Shown: positions 42,040-51,403 of the stretch, one piece after another | Numbering within the stretch: position 1 is the stretch's first letter | How the letters are laid out: each line of letters starts with the position of its first letter | NCBI GenBank assembly: GCA_015152475.1 | Contig: SUTW01000005.1 | Location: forward strand, 62,001-126,000 | Length of the DNA stretch: 64,000 nucleotides | Origin: Cyanobacteria bacterium SIG30 | GTDB taxonomy: Bacteria > Cyanobacteriota > Vampirovibrionia > Gastranaerophilales > Gastranaerophilaceae | Reading direction: 5' to 3' | Program-made: the position numbers and the translations under genes | The notes under the pieces: generated by a model | What the model saw: only the letters and a program-made list of their open reading frames with translations | What the model was told of the DNA's origin: nothing | Database searches by the model: none

Positions 42040-42066
42040 AAAACACAAGAAAATCTTGTGTTTTTT
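42038..42066. terminator. Terminator after the aldehyde dehydrogenase gene
   Basis: AAAAAACACAAGA pairs with TCTTGTGTTTTTT over three A; bidirectional between convergent genes. Its first bases overlap the stop codon. Confidence 0.87.
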
Positions 42067-42090
42067 ATCATCTTTATTTATTTGTTTAGT

Positions 42091-42630
42091 TTAATAATTT
42101 TTTGGTTTTTCAAAGAAATAGCTTTTTGGATGTTTGCACACCGGGCATAATTCTATTGCATTTTTTCCTTTGTATGAAAAACCACAGTTTCCGCATTCCC
42201 AAACTATTTCAGATTCTTTTTCGAAAACCGTGCCGTCTTTTATGTTTGCAAATAATTTTCTATATCTATCTTCGTGATCTTTTTCTATTTTTGCAACATT
42301 TTCAAACAGAATTGCGATTTCTTCAAAGCCTTCTTCTCTTGCTTCTTTTGCAAAAGTTGCATACATTTCTGTCCATTCGTAATTTTCGCCATTTGCTGCG
42401 TCTTCAAGATTTGTTAATGTATCTGCAACGCTGCCACCGTGAAGTAATTTGAACCAAATTTTAGCGTGTTCTTTTTCATTATTTGCTGTTTCTTCAAAAA
42501 TTTTACTTATTTGTACATAGCCATCTTTTTTGGCTTGTGATGCATAATAAGTGTATTTGTTTCTTGCTTGTGATTCGCCAGCAAATGCTTCCATTAAATT
42601 TTTTTCTGTTTTTGAACCTTTTAATTCCAT
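42091..42630 (-). CDS. rbr: Rubrerythrin (C-terminal rubredoxin)
   Basis: This is a 179-residue protein. The N-terminal di-iron domain has [29 protein letters not shown] and [25 protein letters not shown]. The C-terminal rubredoxin-like site has [10 protein letters not shown] and [11 protein letters not shown]. It reduces hydrogen peroxide in anaerobes. No PerR-type palindrome was seen in its upstream region, unlike the perR-ferritin unit, so regulation may differ. Confidence 0.95.
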   Translation of the reverse strand: MELKGSKTEKNLMEAFAGESQARNKYTYYASQAKKDGYVQISKIFEETANNEKEHAKIWFKLLHGGSVADTLTNLEDAANGENYEWTEMYATFAKEAREEGFEEIAILFENVAKIEKDHEDRYRKLFANIKDGTVFEKESEIVWECGNCGFSYKGKNAIELCPVCKHPKSYFFEKPKNY

Positions 42631-42779
42631 AGTAATACTCCTTTTTTGTTTTGGATTTTATCATATTTTTTCTTTCTTGTAAATGTAAATTATTGTTATG
42701 TATTTAATTTAAACTTTAAAATATATGCTAAAATTTAGTTAAAATTACATGTGTTTTATTAGTTATATTGAGGTAATTT

Positions 42780-43037
42780 ATGAAAAAGGTAGAAGTAAAA
42801 GTATGTTTAGGAACAACTTGTTTTGTTTTGGGTACTTCAAATTTGCAAAAATTAAGTGAACTTATTCCGCAAAAATATGGTGATGAAGTAACCGTTTCAG
42901 GTAGTCCTTGTTTGGGTGTTTGTTCTACTAAATGGGAGAGTTCTAAAGCGCCTTATGTTAAGGTTAATAATGAATTAGTTCAAGAGGCAACTGTTGAAAA
43001 AGTGATTGAAGAAATTGAAAAGCAACTTGCAAAATAG
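42780..43037 (+). CDS. Thioredoxin-like [2Fe-2S] ferredoxin (NuoE/HydA-type domain)
   Basis: This is an 85-residue protein. KVCLGTTCFVLG gives the first cysteine pair (C-x4-C) and GSPCLGVC the second (C-x3-C), the usual four ligands of thioredoxin-like [2Fe-2S] ferredoxins. VKVNNELVQEATVEKVIEEI completes the fold. As a stand-alone domain it could carry electrons to hydrogenase or an oxidoreductase; the [FeFe]-hydrogenase maturase HydG lies 2 kb away. It is followed 73 bases later by an iron alcohol dehydrogenase. Confidence 0.85.
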   Translation: MKKVEVKVCLGTTCFVLGTSNLQKLSELIPQKYGDEVTVSGSPCLGVCSTKWESSKAPYVKVNNELVQEATVEKVIEEIEKQLAK

Positions 43038-43110
43038 TAACAAGGTTAGTTTAAAAAACAATAAAAACATTTAAATTATTGTTGTAATTATTAAAACAAG
43101 GGGATAAATT

Positions 43111-44298
43111 ATGTGGATGAAAGATGTAAATATTAAGCAAATTTTTGAAATCAGAACAAGGTCAACAGTCTTTTTTGGATGTGGTGCTATTCAAAAAATT
43201 GATTTCATATGCGAAGAATTAATAAAAAAAGGTATAGACAAAGTTGTTATTGTTTCAGGTAAAAATGCTTATAAAACGACTGGCGCTTGGGATGTAGTTA
43301 AAAATGCTTTAGATAAACATTCAATTGTTTATGTTAATTATGATGGCGTGACACCTAATCCAACAACCCATTCTGTTGATGAGGCTACAAAACTTGCAAA
43401 GGATTTTGGTGCCAAGGCTGTGATTGCAATAGGAGGTGGTTCTCCTATTGATGCTGGTAAATCAGTTGCAATTTTATTAAAATACCCTGATAAAAATGCT
43501 AACGATTTATATACATTTAAATTTACTCCTGAGGATGCTGTTCCTATTATTGCAATTAATTTGACACATGGTACAGGTTCTGAAACAAACAGATTTGCAG
43601 TTGTTTCAGTGCCAGAATTTGAATATAAACCAGCTATTGCATATGATTGCATTTATCCTATGTATTCTATTGATGACCCTTGTCTGATGACAAAACTATC
43701 TGAAAAACAAACAAAATATGTTTCAATTGACGCTGTTAACCATGTTATTGAAGCTGCAACTACAAAGGTTGCATCACCATATGCAATTACTCTTGCAAGA
43801 GAAGTTGTTGAGCTTGTTGCAAAATATTTGCCTAAATCAATTTTAAATCCAGACGATTTAGAAGCTAGATATTATCTTGCTTATGCAGCTTTAATGGGCG
43901 GTGTTTGTTTTGATAATGGCTTATTGCATTATACGCACGCACTTGAACATCCATTGAGTGCAGTGAAGCCTGAATTGTCACATGGTCTTGGACTTGCGAT
44001 ATTATTACCTGCTGTTGTTAATTCAATATATGATTATAAGAAAAATGTTTTGTCTTATATCCTTGAACCTATTACAGGCGATATTAAAGACAAAGATGAT
44101 GCTGAGGAAAAAATTTATAAATGGTTAAAATCTGTCGGTGTTCCAAATAAATTAACTGATGAAGGTTTTAATAGTGAAGATATTGATAAACTTGTTGATC
44201 TTGCGCTAACAACTCCTTCGTTGGATGGTTTATTATCTCTTGCGCCAAATGATGCAAATAAAGAAACTATAAAAGAAATATACAAAAAATCTTTATAA
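43111..44298 (+). CDS. Iron-containing alcohol dehydrogenase
   Basis: This is a 395-residue group III dehydrogenase. AIGGGSPIDAGKSVAI binds NAD(P)H; INLTHGTGSETNRFAVV is typical; metal ligands are expected at VSIDAVNHVIEA (Asp, His), GLLHYTHALEHPL (His) and ELSHGLGLAILLP (His). It reduces aldehydes or ketones to alcohols, giving a fermentation outlet complementary to the aldehyde dehydrogenase 1 kb upstream. AAGGGGAT precedes the ATG. Confidence 0.94.
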   Translation: MWMKDVNIKQIFEIRTRSTVFFGCGAIQKIDFICEELIKKGIDKVVIVSGKNAYKTTGAWDVVKNALDKHSIVYVNYDGVTPNPTTHSVDEATKLAKDFGAKAVIAIGGGSPIDAGKSVAILLKYPDKNANDLYTFKFTPEDAVPIIAINLTHGTGSETNRFAVVSVPEFEYKPAIAYDCIYPMYSIDDPCLMTKLSEKQTKYVSIDAVNHVIEAATTKVASPYAITLAREVVELVAKYLPKSILNPDDLEARYYLAYAALMGGVCFDNGLLHYTHALEHPLSAVKPELSHGLGLAILLPAVVNSIYDYKKNVLSYILEPITGDIKDKDDAEEKIYKWLKSVGVPNKLTDEGFNSEDIDKLVDLALTTPSLDGLLSLAPNDANKETIKEIYKKSL

Positions 44299-44322
44299 AA
44301 TTCTTAAAATTTTTATTATTTT

Positions 44323-44347
44323 GTATGGCACATAATTTGTGCCATAC
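44323..44347 (+). terminator. Terminator after the alcohol dehydrogenase gene
   Basis: GTATGGCACA pairs with TGTGCCATAC over a five-base loop, followed by T-run. Confidence 0.88.
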
Positions 44348-44379
44348 TTTTTGTGTTAAAATTTCTTTGGAGATTTATT

Positions 44380-44889
44380 ATGAAAGTTTTAAGTAAGCAA
44401 TTAAATTCAAAAATGTGTTATATATGTGGAATGGATAATCCTGCGGGCTTTAAAGCTCAATTTTATAATATGGAAGACGGAAGCGTTTTGACTCGATTTG
44501 GATATAAAGAAATTCACCAAAGTTTTCCTCAAAGAGTCCACGGAGGCTTGATTGCAACAATGCTTGATGAACTTGCATGTAGAGCATATTGGGTTGAGGG
44601 CAATTATGAGCTTGGTGTTACCACATCTATTGAAGTTAAATATAGAAAACCTGTGCCATATGACATTGATTTATTTGGACAAGCTATTGTTGTTATGGAT
44701 AAATCTAGAATGTTTAAAACAAAAGCACAAATTATTGATTCAAACGGTTTAATTTATGCAGATGCTCTTGTTACATATTTAAAACTACCACAAGAAAGAA
44801 TTGTCAAAGATATCAATATGCATGACGAATTAACTTATATGGTTGAAGATAATATAACGGAATTTGATTTTGATTTTAGAATGAATTAA
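44380..44889 (+). CDS. PaaI-type hotdog thioesterase
   Basis: This is a 169-residue protein. CYICGMDNPAGFKAQFY at the start is the Cys-x2-Cys segment seen in one group of PaaI-like thioesterases. QRVHGGLIATMLDELACRA is the active-site helix with HGG and Asp/Glu. VEVKYRKPVPYD follows as the next beta strand. It hydrolyses acyl-CoA esters. TTTGGAGA precedes ATG 44380; an upstream GTG reading runs through a likely -10 (TGTTAAAAT) and is rejected. It converges on hydG with a five-base gap. Confidence 0.88.
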   Translation: MKVLSKQLNSKMCYICGMDNPAGFKAQFYNMEDGSVLTRFGYKEIHQSFPQRVHGGLIATMLDELACRAYWVEGNYELGVTTSIEVKYRKPVPYDIDLFGQAIVVMDKSRMFKTKAQIIDSNGLIYADALVTYLKLPQERIVKDINMHDELTYMVEDNITEFDFDFRMN

Positions 44890-44894
44890 TTTTT

Positions 44895-46319
44895 TTAAAA
44901 TCTAAAATCTCTGTCACCTTTTTCTATTTCTTTGATGTAAGTTGCAGTTTTTTGACGAACTGTTTCGTTTTCTATATTTTGAAGTTCTTTTTCAATTATT
45001 TTGTGGCCAATTTCTTTTGTGTCATTTTTTGCATAATCTTCTAAATATTCTTTTAGCGTTATTAAGGCGTTTGGATGACAGCAGTTTGAAATTTGTTTTT
45101 CTTTGCATATTTGCATAAATCTATCACCCGTTCTTCCTTCTCTATAACAAGCGGTACAAAAACTTGGTACAAAATTATTTTCCATTAACCATTTTATAAT
45201 TTCGTCCAAGGTTCTTCTGTCTGACACATCAAATTGTGCTGATTCTTCTGCTTCTTCGTCTGATATACTCTTGTCGTATCCACCAACACTTGTTTTTGAG
45301 CCTCCTGAAATTTGAGAGATGCCTAAATTTAGGGCTTTTTCTCTAACTTCTTTTGATTCTCTTGTTGAGATTATCATACCGGTATATGGGACAGCAATTC
45401 TGATGCAGGCAATAATTTTATAAAATATTTCATCAGAAATACTGTTATCAAAAGCATTTGGGTCAATATCGTCAGCTTTTTTAATTCTTGGAACACTAAT
45501 TGTGTGCGGACCAACACCGTGAACTGCTTCTAAATGTTGCGCGTGCATTAAAAGTGCTGTGAATTCGTATTTATATCTTTCAAGACCAAAAAGTACGCCT
45601 AATCCAACATCGTCAATTCCACCTTCCATTGCTCTGTCCATAGCTTCTGTGTGCCAAGCATAATTGTGTTTTGGACCAGTTGGATGTAATTTTTCATAAC
45701 TTTCTTTATGATATGTTTCTTGAAATAAGATATATGTCCCAATTCCTGCTTCGTGTAATTTTTTATAATTTTCAACCGTTGTTGCGGCAATATTAACATT
45801 TACTCTTCTAATTGCACCGTTTTTATGTTGAATGGAATATATTGTTTTAATTGAATCCAAAATATATTCTAACGGATTATTAACAGGATCTTCACCAGCT
45901 TCAATTGCAAGTCTTTTATGCCCCATATCTTGAAGGGCAATGACCTCCCTTTTGATTTCTTCCTGTGTCATTTTTTTTCTTGGAATATGTTTGTTTTGAT
46001 AATGATAAGGACAATACAAACAACCATTTACGCAATAATTTGAAAGGTATAATGGCGCAAATAAAACTATTCTGTTGCCATAAAAATCATTTTTTATTTT
46101 ATTTGCAAGTTCAAAAATCTCATCATTTTTTTCTTTGATATCGCAAGCAAGCAAAACGCTTGCTTCTTTATAATCTAATCCCTTTTCTTCTCTTGCTTTG
46201 TTTAAAATTTTATCAATAAGTTCGACATTATTTTTATTTTCTTCTGCATATTTTAAGGTTGTGTTAATTTCTTCGTCTGATATAAATTCTTCTGCTTTTA
46301 ATGATTTTGGATTGTACAT
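44895..46319 (-). CDS. hydG: [FeFe]-hydrogenase maturase HydG (radical SAM tyrosine lyase)
   Basis: This is a 474-residue enzyme. The radical SAM site is Cys96-x3-Cys100-x2-Cys103 (YCVNGCLYCPYHY). AIEAGEDP, AATTVENYKKLHEAGIGTY and LFQETYHKESYEKLHPTGPKHNY are HydG/ThiH-type. The C-terminal extension has CTACYREGRTGDRFM and a later CCHPNA, the second FeS cluster site that distinguishes HydG from ThiH. It cleaves tyrosine to make CO and cyanide ligands of the H-cluster. The hydrogenase and HydE/HydF genes lie outside the window. A GAGGGGAT site precedes the ATG. Confidence 0.95.
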   Translation of the reverse strand: MYNPKSLKAEEFISDEEINTTLKYAEENKNNVELIDKILNKAREEKGLDYKEASVLLACDIKEKNDEIFELANKIKNDFYGNRIVLFAPLYLSNYCVNGCLYCPYHYQNKHIPRKKMTQEEIKREVIALQDMGHKRLAIEAGEDPVNNPLEYILDSIKTIYSIQHKNGAIRRVNVNIAATTVENYKKLHEAGIGTYILFQETYHKESYEKLHPTGPKHNYAWHTEAMDRAMEGGIDDVGLGVLFGLERYKYEFTALLMHAQHLEAVHGVGPHTISVPRIKKADDIDPNAFDNSISDEIFYKIIACIRIAVPYTGMIISTRESKEVREKALNLGISQISGGSKTSVGGYDKSISDEEAEESAQFDVSDRRTLDEIIKWLMENNFVPSFCTACYREGRTGDRFMQICKEKQISNCCHPNALITLKEYLEDYAKNDTKEIGHKIIEKELQNIENETVRQKTATYIKEIEKGDRDFRF

Positions 46320-46530
46320 TTTTATCCCCTCTTAGTTTTTTATTGTCCGTCTAATAAAATTCAAAGTCAAATTTTATTTTCCAAAAAATCATATTTTAAT
46401 ACGAATTTTTGTTCTAATTTGCTTTTTTGTTTTGTTTGTTCTATTATGTCCATATATTAGGGTTATATTTAAAAGTTACTCAAAAAAAGAAAGGTTAAAT
46501 TTTTACCCTATTTAAAAAAAAGAGGATATT

Positions 46531-47121
46531 ATGATAAAAAAGCTAATTACAAGTTTGCTCGTATGTCTATGTCTTATTTGTTTAACTACCCCAAAGGCAA
46601 TTGCTAAAGAACCAGTTAATACTCATGTTGTTAAAGGCGATATTGTCCGTACAGCATTGGAATTTGGAGTTGATCCATATATTGTTTTAAGTATTGCTAA
46701 ACTTGAATCAGGTTACAATCACACCAAGAAAAATCCTTCTGGTGCAGTTGGTGTTTTTCAGCTTATGCCGAGAACAGCTAAACTTTTAGGTGTTAATCCA
46801 TATCTAAGAGAGGATAATATAAAAGGTGGTGTTCTTTATTATAAACAAATGTATAAAAAATATGGTTCAATAGACTTAGCTCTTGCAGCTTATAATGCGG
46901 GACCTGGAAATGTTAGAAAATATAATGGTATTCCACCATTTAAAGAAACAAGAGCTTTTGTTTCAAAAGTAAAAAAAGAATATAATGTTTTAAAGGCGAA
47001 TAAAGTTGCCGAACAATATATCACAAAGCAAGAAAAAGAAATTACTCCTGTTTTTAAAGATGTTTCTAATGTAATTCCATCCAAGACACTAGATTTGACA
47101 TCTCAGGCAGAGGCAATATAG
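46531..47121 (+). CDS. Soluble lytic transglycosylase (SLT family)
   Basis: This is a 196-residue exported protein with a signal peptide (about 1-25, cut near AIA). The SLT domain (45-150) has VDPYIVLSIAKLESGYNH with the catalytic Glu, SGAVGVFQLMPRTAKLLG, and LALAAYNAGPGNVRKYNGIP. It cleaves peptidoglycan to anhydro-muropeptides. The C-terminal 40 residues are not conserved. AGAGGATAT precedes the ATG and a strong terminator follows. Confidence 0.95.
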   Translation: MIKKLITSLLVCLCLICLTTPKAIAKEPVNTHVVKGDIVRTALEFGVDPYIVLSIAKLESGYNHTKKNPSGAVGVFQLMPRTAKLLGVNPYLREDNIKGGVLYYKQMYKKYGSIDLALAAYNAGPGNVRKYNGIPPFKETRAFVSKVKKEYNVLKANKVAEQYITKQEKEITPVFKDVSNVIPSKTLDLTSQAEAI

Positions 47122-47126
47122 AATTT

Positions 47127-47150
47127 AAATCCACCCTAAAGGGTGGATTT
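47127..47150 (+). terminator. Terminator after the lytic transglycosylase gene
   Basis: AAATCCACCC pairs with GGGTGGATTT over a short loop, then T-rich. Confidence 0.85.
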
Positions 47151-47177
47151 TAAGTATCTTTTTTTAAAAAAATATTA

Positions 47178-47183
47178 TATAAT
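47178..47183 (+). promoter_or_regulatory. -10 box of the NagA-like gene, leaderless arrangement
   Basis: TATAAT, six T, then ATG 47190; identical to the layout at 21019-21031. No Shine-Dalgarno. Confidence 0.65.
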
Positions 47184-47189
47184 TTTTTT

Positions 47190-48068
47190 ATGATAAATGA
47201 TTTAAAAATTATAGAAACTCATATACATGGTGGTTTTGGAATAAATTTTAATAATGCATCTGCTGATGATTTACATTTTTTTGCAAGAAATATTATTAAA
47301 AAAAATGTAATTGCTTTTATACCAACTCTTGCAACGGATAGTATTGATAATCTTAATTGTGCTTTAAATAATATTAAACAGGCAATGCAAAATCAAAAGG
47401 AAGACGAAGCCCGTATTTTAGGTGTGCATCTTGAAGCTTGTTTTTTGAATCCTTTTAAAAAAGGTATCCATAATGAAAAATATTTCCTTGATTTAACTGC
47501 TGAAAACTTTGATAAATTTAGCCATCACGATATTATAAAAATTGTTACTTTGGCACCTGAACTTGATTGCGGTTTGGTTTCTTATCTAAAAAGTAAAAAT
47601 ATTAAAGTGCAGGCAGGTCACACAATGGCTTTAAATATTTCAGATATTGATGCCACAACTCATCATTTTAATGCTATGCCAAAACCAAGTTTTGAAAATT
47701 TTAAAGATTATATTTCATATAAAGCATTAAATAACAATGGTGTTTATTGTGAAATCATTGCTGATTTTATTCATAATGATATTGAAACTTTAAAAATGTT
47801 TTTTAACAAAAAAAATAAAGACAAAATTATATTAATAAGTGATGCCCTGCCCATAGCCTGTTCAAATCTTGATAAAATTGATTTTTGTGGCAAAACAATT
47901 TTTAATAACGGTAAAGATGCAAACGGGGTTTTAGGCGGTTCGATTTTAACTTTATATGAGATAGCACATAAATTGCTTGAATCAAATATTTTAACCCTCG
48001 ATGAAATTAAAAAAATGCTTTTTGAAAATCAGTTAAATTATTTAGGTCTAAATCCTTCCGATTTTTAA
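47190..48068 (+). CDS. N-acetylglucosamine-6-phosphate deacetylase-like (NagA), lacking the N-terminal beta domain
   Basis: This is a 292-residue TIM-barrel amidohydrolase. Family motifs appear in order: ETHIHGGFG (metal His pair, residues 9-17), LGVHLEACFLNP with the Glu ligand, QAGHTMA (His), ATTHHFNAMP (NagA-type THLFNAM), CEIIADFIHN and LISDALP with the catalytic Asp. Normal NagA is about 380 residues with a beta-sandwich formed partly by an N-terminal strand region; here the protein begins at the first metal motif. LEACF replaces the common LEGPF. It probably acts on an amino-sugar phosphate. It is followed by a GH35 gene. Confidence 0.8.
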   Translation: MINDLKIIETHIHGGFGINFNNASADDLHFFARNIIKKNVIAFIPTLATDSIDNLNCALNNIKQAMQNQKEDEARILGVHLEACFLNPFKKGIHNEKYFLDLTAENFDKFSHHDIIKIVTLAPELDCGLVSYLKSKNIKVQAGHTMALNISDIDATTHHFNAMPKPSFENFKDYISYKALNNNGVYCEIIADFIHNDIETLKMFFNKKNKDKIILISDALPIACSNLDKIDFCGKTIFNNGKDANGVLGGSILTLYEIAHKLLESNILTLDEIKKMLFENQLNYLGLNPSDF

Positions 48069-48110
48069 TTACAAATTGTTAAAACTTTTGCTTATGTTCA
48101 AAAAATATTT

Positions 48111-48116
48111 TAAACT
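48111..48116 (+). promoter_or_regulatory. -10 box of the GH35 gene, leaderless arrangement
   Basis: TAAACT followed by six bases and ATG 48123; no Shine-Dalgarno. Confidence 0.5.
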
Positions 48117-48122
48117 GTTTTA

Positions 48123-50534
48123 ATGGACGTTAAATTTGATAAATATTCTTTGATTATTGATGGCAAGCGCACTTTTATTAAAAGTGGTGCTTTGCATTAT
48201 TTTAAAACTATCGGCGAAGATGCTTGGAGAGATAGATTATCCAAATTAAAAGCTGGTGGATACAATTGTGTTGATCTTTATCTTTGTTGGAGTTTTCATA
48301 GCCCCGCTCCTCATGAATATGATTTTACTGGTTACAAGGATATTTCCAAATTATTCAAAATTGTCAAAGAAATGGGTCTTTATGCAATCGTTCGTCCTGG
48401 ACCATATATTAATGCTGAAATTTCAGCTGGCGGGATTCCTTATTGGCTTTTAAAAGAAAAAGACGTTATTCCAAGAAATCGTCAAAATGGTGATTATAAA
48501 TATTCAAAAGTTTATATGGATTATCTTCGTGAATGGTATAGTCAAGTTTTGCCAATAGTTGTTGAGTACAATGATATAATTATCGCATACCAAATTGAAA
48601 ACGAGTATTCAACAAATGAGTGCGAAACTGAATATATGGAAGAATTATATCAAATTGCGCGCGAAGCTGGTATTACTGCACCAATTTTTCACAATGACGC
48701 CTACATTGCCGGTCTTTATGCAGATGTTGTTGACATTTATGCCTGTGACCTTTATCCATATATCAATCCAAAAGGAGATTGGAAAAAAGATAATTTTGCA
48801 TTTGGCACTTTGGATAATCTTGAGGGTCTATGTAGGACATTTAAAGAAAATTCTCCGATTTTTATTGCTGAACTTCAGGCGGGTTGGTTTGATAAATGGC
48901 TTGGAGTTGGCTATGACAAAATAAGGGAAGATTTAAACTGGCAACACATTAATATAATGACAAAAACAGCCTTATCACAAGGCGCTACGATGTTTAATCA
49001 TTATATGGCAATTGGTGGTACTAATATCTTGGATATGGCATCAGATGATGTTTATACAAGTTATGATTTTGCAGCTCCAATTAGTGAACTTGGTTTAATT
49101 AAAGAAAATTATCATAAGGCAAAAGAAATTAATTATTTCTTAGATGCTTTTGATTTTTCTCAAACCGAACCTGTTGATTCAGAGGTTTCTGTTCAGGAAA
49201 ATTGTTATTACAGAGAGCGTCACGACTTAATTAATAATTGTAATTGGGTTTTTGTCCGTAATTTTAATACTTGTGAGGCGAGAATTGATAAATTTAATAT
49301 TGATTCTTTTGATATGAAACTTTTCCCAAAAAATTTAAAATTAAGAACTATTGAAATTACTGAATCTGGTCTTGAAATTTTTACAAAGCTTGAAGATAAA
49401 GATAATCAATGGATTTTCTTAATATCTGATGAGAAAAATTATATTAATATTAAAGATTTATCAACTGGTGAAATTAAAAAATATTCAGGCGACAGAGAAG
49501 ATTTTGAGATTTTAGATTTTGGTGCAACAAAGATAATGTTCTTAAAGCATAAAACTCTTTGTACTACCTGGAAATATAATGATAATTTAATCTTTGGTGC
49601 AGATTTTATATACCATGATGGGCATATTGCAATTAAAGAAGATACAATTTTAAAATTCTTTAGTCCAGATAAAGGGATAATTGAGAAAAAAGTTGATTTT
49701 AATTTAACTCCATTAAAATTAAAATTAACTGATTTTGATGTTTCTTTTTGTGCTCCTGAAATTGAGCCAAATTATGATTGCACTTCTTGGAAAACAGCAA
49801 CTGACAAAACAGATTCTTTTGAAAGCGGTATTTTTAGCGAATTTGTTTGGTATAAAGGAAAAATTACAAACAGGACAACGGAGATTTCAATTAACGCAAG
49901 ACATATTTTTGCAATTTATTTAAATGGACATGAAATTTTAAACAGGAATAGTTATAAATATGACAATTTAATATCTGTTGATGAATTTATTAATGTTGGT
50001 GTTAATCCTGCTTTCTTTAATGATAAAGAAGAAGGTGAAATTACGATTCTTGTGCAAAACTTAGGTTTTGATAAAGGCTTTACAAATGATCTTGATAAAC
50101 CAAGAGGGCTCATTTCTTTCAAAACTGATTCTGAGGAAGAAATTTTCTGGCGTATTCGTGGAAGAATTTCTCTTGATAAGAGAGAATTTAATGAAAAACA
50201 AGCTCCTTATTTGGCTATGTTATCTAAAAAATTTGAAATTTGTGAAGATTTGTTAAGTTCAAAATCTTATTCGCCAATAATTTTAGATATGGAGCATACA
50301 CCTTTCCGCCGTGCAACTATTTTCTTAAATGACGTAAAAATAGGACGTTACATACGTCATAATTCTGAGCAAACAAAATTTTATCTTCCAAATGAATTTT
50401 TGAAAAATAAAAATGAGATAAAAATCGTTGTTTGGGAAAAAAGTCATCGAATTTCTGACGCATGGGACTTTAAAAAATATTTAGAAAGTGTTATAATAAG
50501 AGTAGAAAGTTTTAAGACTTATCAAATACTCTAA
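48123..50534 (+). CDS. GH35 family beta-galactosidase
   Basis: This is an 803-residue protein. The TIM-barrel domain (1-330) has SGALHYFKT, RPGPYINAEISAGGIPYWLL, the acid/base Glu161 in QIENEYS and the nucleophile Glu250 in FIAELQAGWF, as in family GH35. Beta-sandwich domains follow (about 350-800), including WRIRGRISLDKR and the C-terminal jelly roll. There is no signal peptide, so it acts on imported oligosaccharides in the cytosol, probably removing terminal beta-galactose. Neighbours (NagA-like, YhcH) suggest host or dietary glycan use. Confidence 0.92.
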   Translation: MDVKFDKYSLIIDGKRTFIKSGALHYFKTIGEDAWRDRLSKLKAGGYNCVDLYLCWSFHSPAPHEYDFTGYKDISKLFKIVKEMGLYAIVRPGPYINAEISAGGIPYWLLKEKDVIPRNRQNGDYKYSKVYMDYLREWYSQVLPIVVEYNDIIIAYQIENEYSTNECETEYMEELYQIAREAGITAPIFHNDAYIAGLYADVVDIYACDLYPYINPKGDWKKDNFAFGTLDNLEGLCRTFKENSPIFIAELQAGWFDKWLGVGYDKIREDLNWQHINIMTKTALSQGATMFNHYMAIGGTNILDMASDDVYTSYDFAAPISELGLIKENYHKAKEINYFLDAFDFSQTEPVDSEVSVQENCYYRERHDLINNCNWVFVRNFNTCEARIDKFNIDSFDMKLFPKNLKLRTIEITESGLEIFTKLEDKDNQWIFLISDEKNYINIKDLSTGEIKKYSGDREDFEILDFGATKIMFLKHKTLCTTWKYNDNLIFGADFIYHDGHIAIKEDTILKFFSPDKGIIEKKVDFNLTPLKLKLTDFDVSFCAPEIEPNYDCTSWKTATDKTDSFESGIFSEFVWYKGKITNRTTEISINARHIFAIYLNGHEILNRNSYKYDNLISVDEFINVGVNPAFFNDKEEGEITILVQNLGFDKGFTNDLDKPRGLISFKTDSEEEIFWRIRGRISLDKREFNEKQAPYLAMLSKKFEICEDLLSSKSYSPIILDMEHTPFRRATIFLNDVKIGRYIRHNSEQTKFYLPNEFLKNKNEIKIVVWEKSHRISDAWDFKKYLESVIIRVESFKTYQIL

Positions 50535-50582
50535 TTATTCACAAAATTAAGCATTCACAAAGATTAGCAAAAGGAGAAAAAG

Positions 50583-50957
50583 ATGGCGATTATTCCTGAT
50601 TTTTTAATCAAGAAAGTTTACCAGAAGGGCACACTTCGCGAGACTGCTGATGCTATTTTGTTTGATCTTAAAAACGTAATTGGACCAGGAATTATTTCCG
50701 GTTTGAATTCAATTCAAATTAATGATTATGTTTTTGAAAGAGATGGCATTAAGTTTTCAACAAAAGGGAACATTTTAAGTGCCGATTCTGTTGATGAAAA
50801 CAACCCTATTCATTTTTGCTTTGGGCAAGAAGGTACATTTATTTTAGACAAAGTTAAATGTTTAAAAAATGGACTTAACCAAATTATTATTGAATTAACT
50901 AATCCCGAAGCAGGAACGATAAAGGTTACTCTTTCTGATATGTTAAATTTGGCTTAA
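50583..50957 (+). CDS. Small conserved hypothetical protein (124 residues)
   Basis: This protein begins MAIIPDFLIKKVYQKGTLRETADAILFDLKN and is beta-rich throughout (SIQINDYVFERDGIKFST, HFCFGQEGTFILDKVKCL). Related small proteins in other phyla have, as far as I recall, carried a doubtful hydroxymethylglutaryl-CoA reductase label, which nothing in this sequence supports. AAAGGAGAAAA precedes the ATG. It follows the GH35 gene by 48 bases and may be co-transcribed. Function unknown. Confidence 0.6.
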   Translation: MAIIPDFLIKKVYQKGTLRETADAILFDLKNVIGPGIISGLNSIQINDYVFERDGIKFSTKGNILSADSVDENNPIHFCFGQEGTFILDKVKCLKNGLNQIIIELTNPEAGTIKVTLSDMLNLA

Positions 50958-50958
50958 A

Positions 50959-51384
50959 CTATCTAACTGCAATTTTTGCAACTATTTTTTCAATCGATTC
51001 TTCTTGTATGTTTGTTAAACAAGGCATATGGGCATCGTGTGGGTAAAATATTGCAAAATCGCCTTCTTTTAATGTTATAAAATCATATTCTTTTGCGTTT
51101 AAAAATTCAATATCTTTTTCTTTGCTATACGGAATTAAACAATCTGTTTTATTTATATTTGTGATGCCGATTTTTTCTTCGCCTTTTACAATATATTGAA
51201 TATCAATATATTGCCTGTGTGCTTCAAATTTGCCTTCACTTTTTGTTTGATATTTATCGAAATTAAAATATAATTCTTTTGTTTTGAGGTCTATATCTTT
51301 GTTTATTAGTTTTTCAAAAGCTTCCTTGAATTTTGGGTGAAGAGAATAATATATTTCTGCATTTTTTATGTTGTCTTTAATCAT
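50959..51384 (-). CDS. YhcH/YjgK/YiaL family protein (cupin-like, sugar metabolism)
   Basis: This is a 141-residue protein. Family features: FEAHRQYIDIQYIVKGEEKIG in the middle, then FITLKEGDFAIFYPHDAHMPCL with the conserved His-x3-Pro/Ala region. This beta-barrel family sits in sialic-acid and N-acyl-hexosamine gene clusters and is proposed to assist sugar anomerisation or isomerisation. Its closeness to NagA-like and GH35 genes agrees. The substrate is not provable here. Confidence 0.88.
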   Translation of the reverse strand: MIKDNIKNAEIYYSLHPKFKEAFEKLINKDIDLKTKELYFNFDKYQTKSEGKFEAHRQYIDIQYIVKGEEKIGITNINKTDCLIPYSKEKDIEFLNAKEYDFITLKEGDFAIFYPHDAHMPCLTNIQEESIEKIVAKIAVR

Positions 51385-51403
51385 GTCTTAATTGTATCAT
51401 ATT

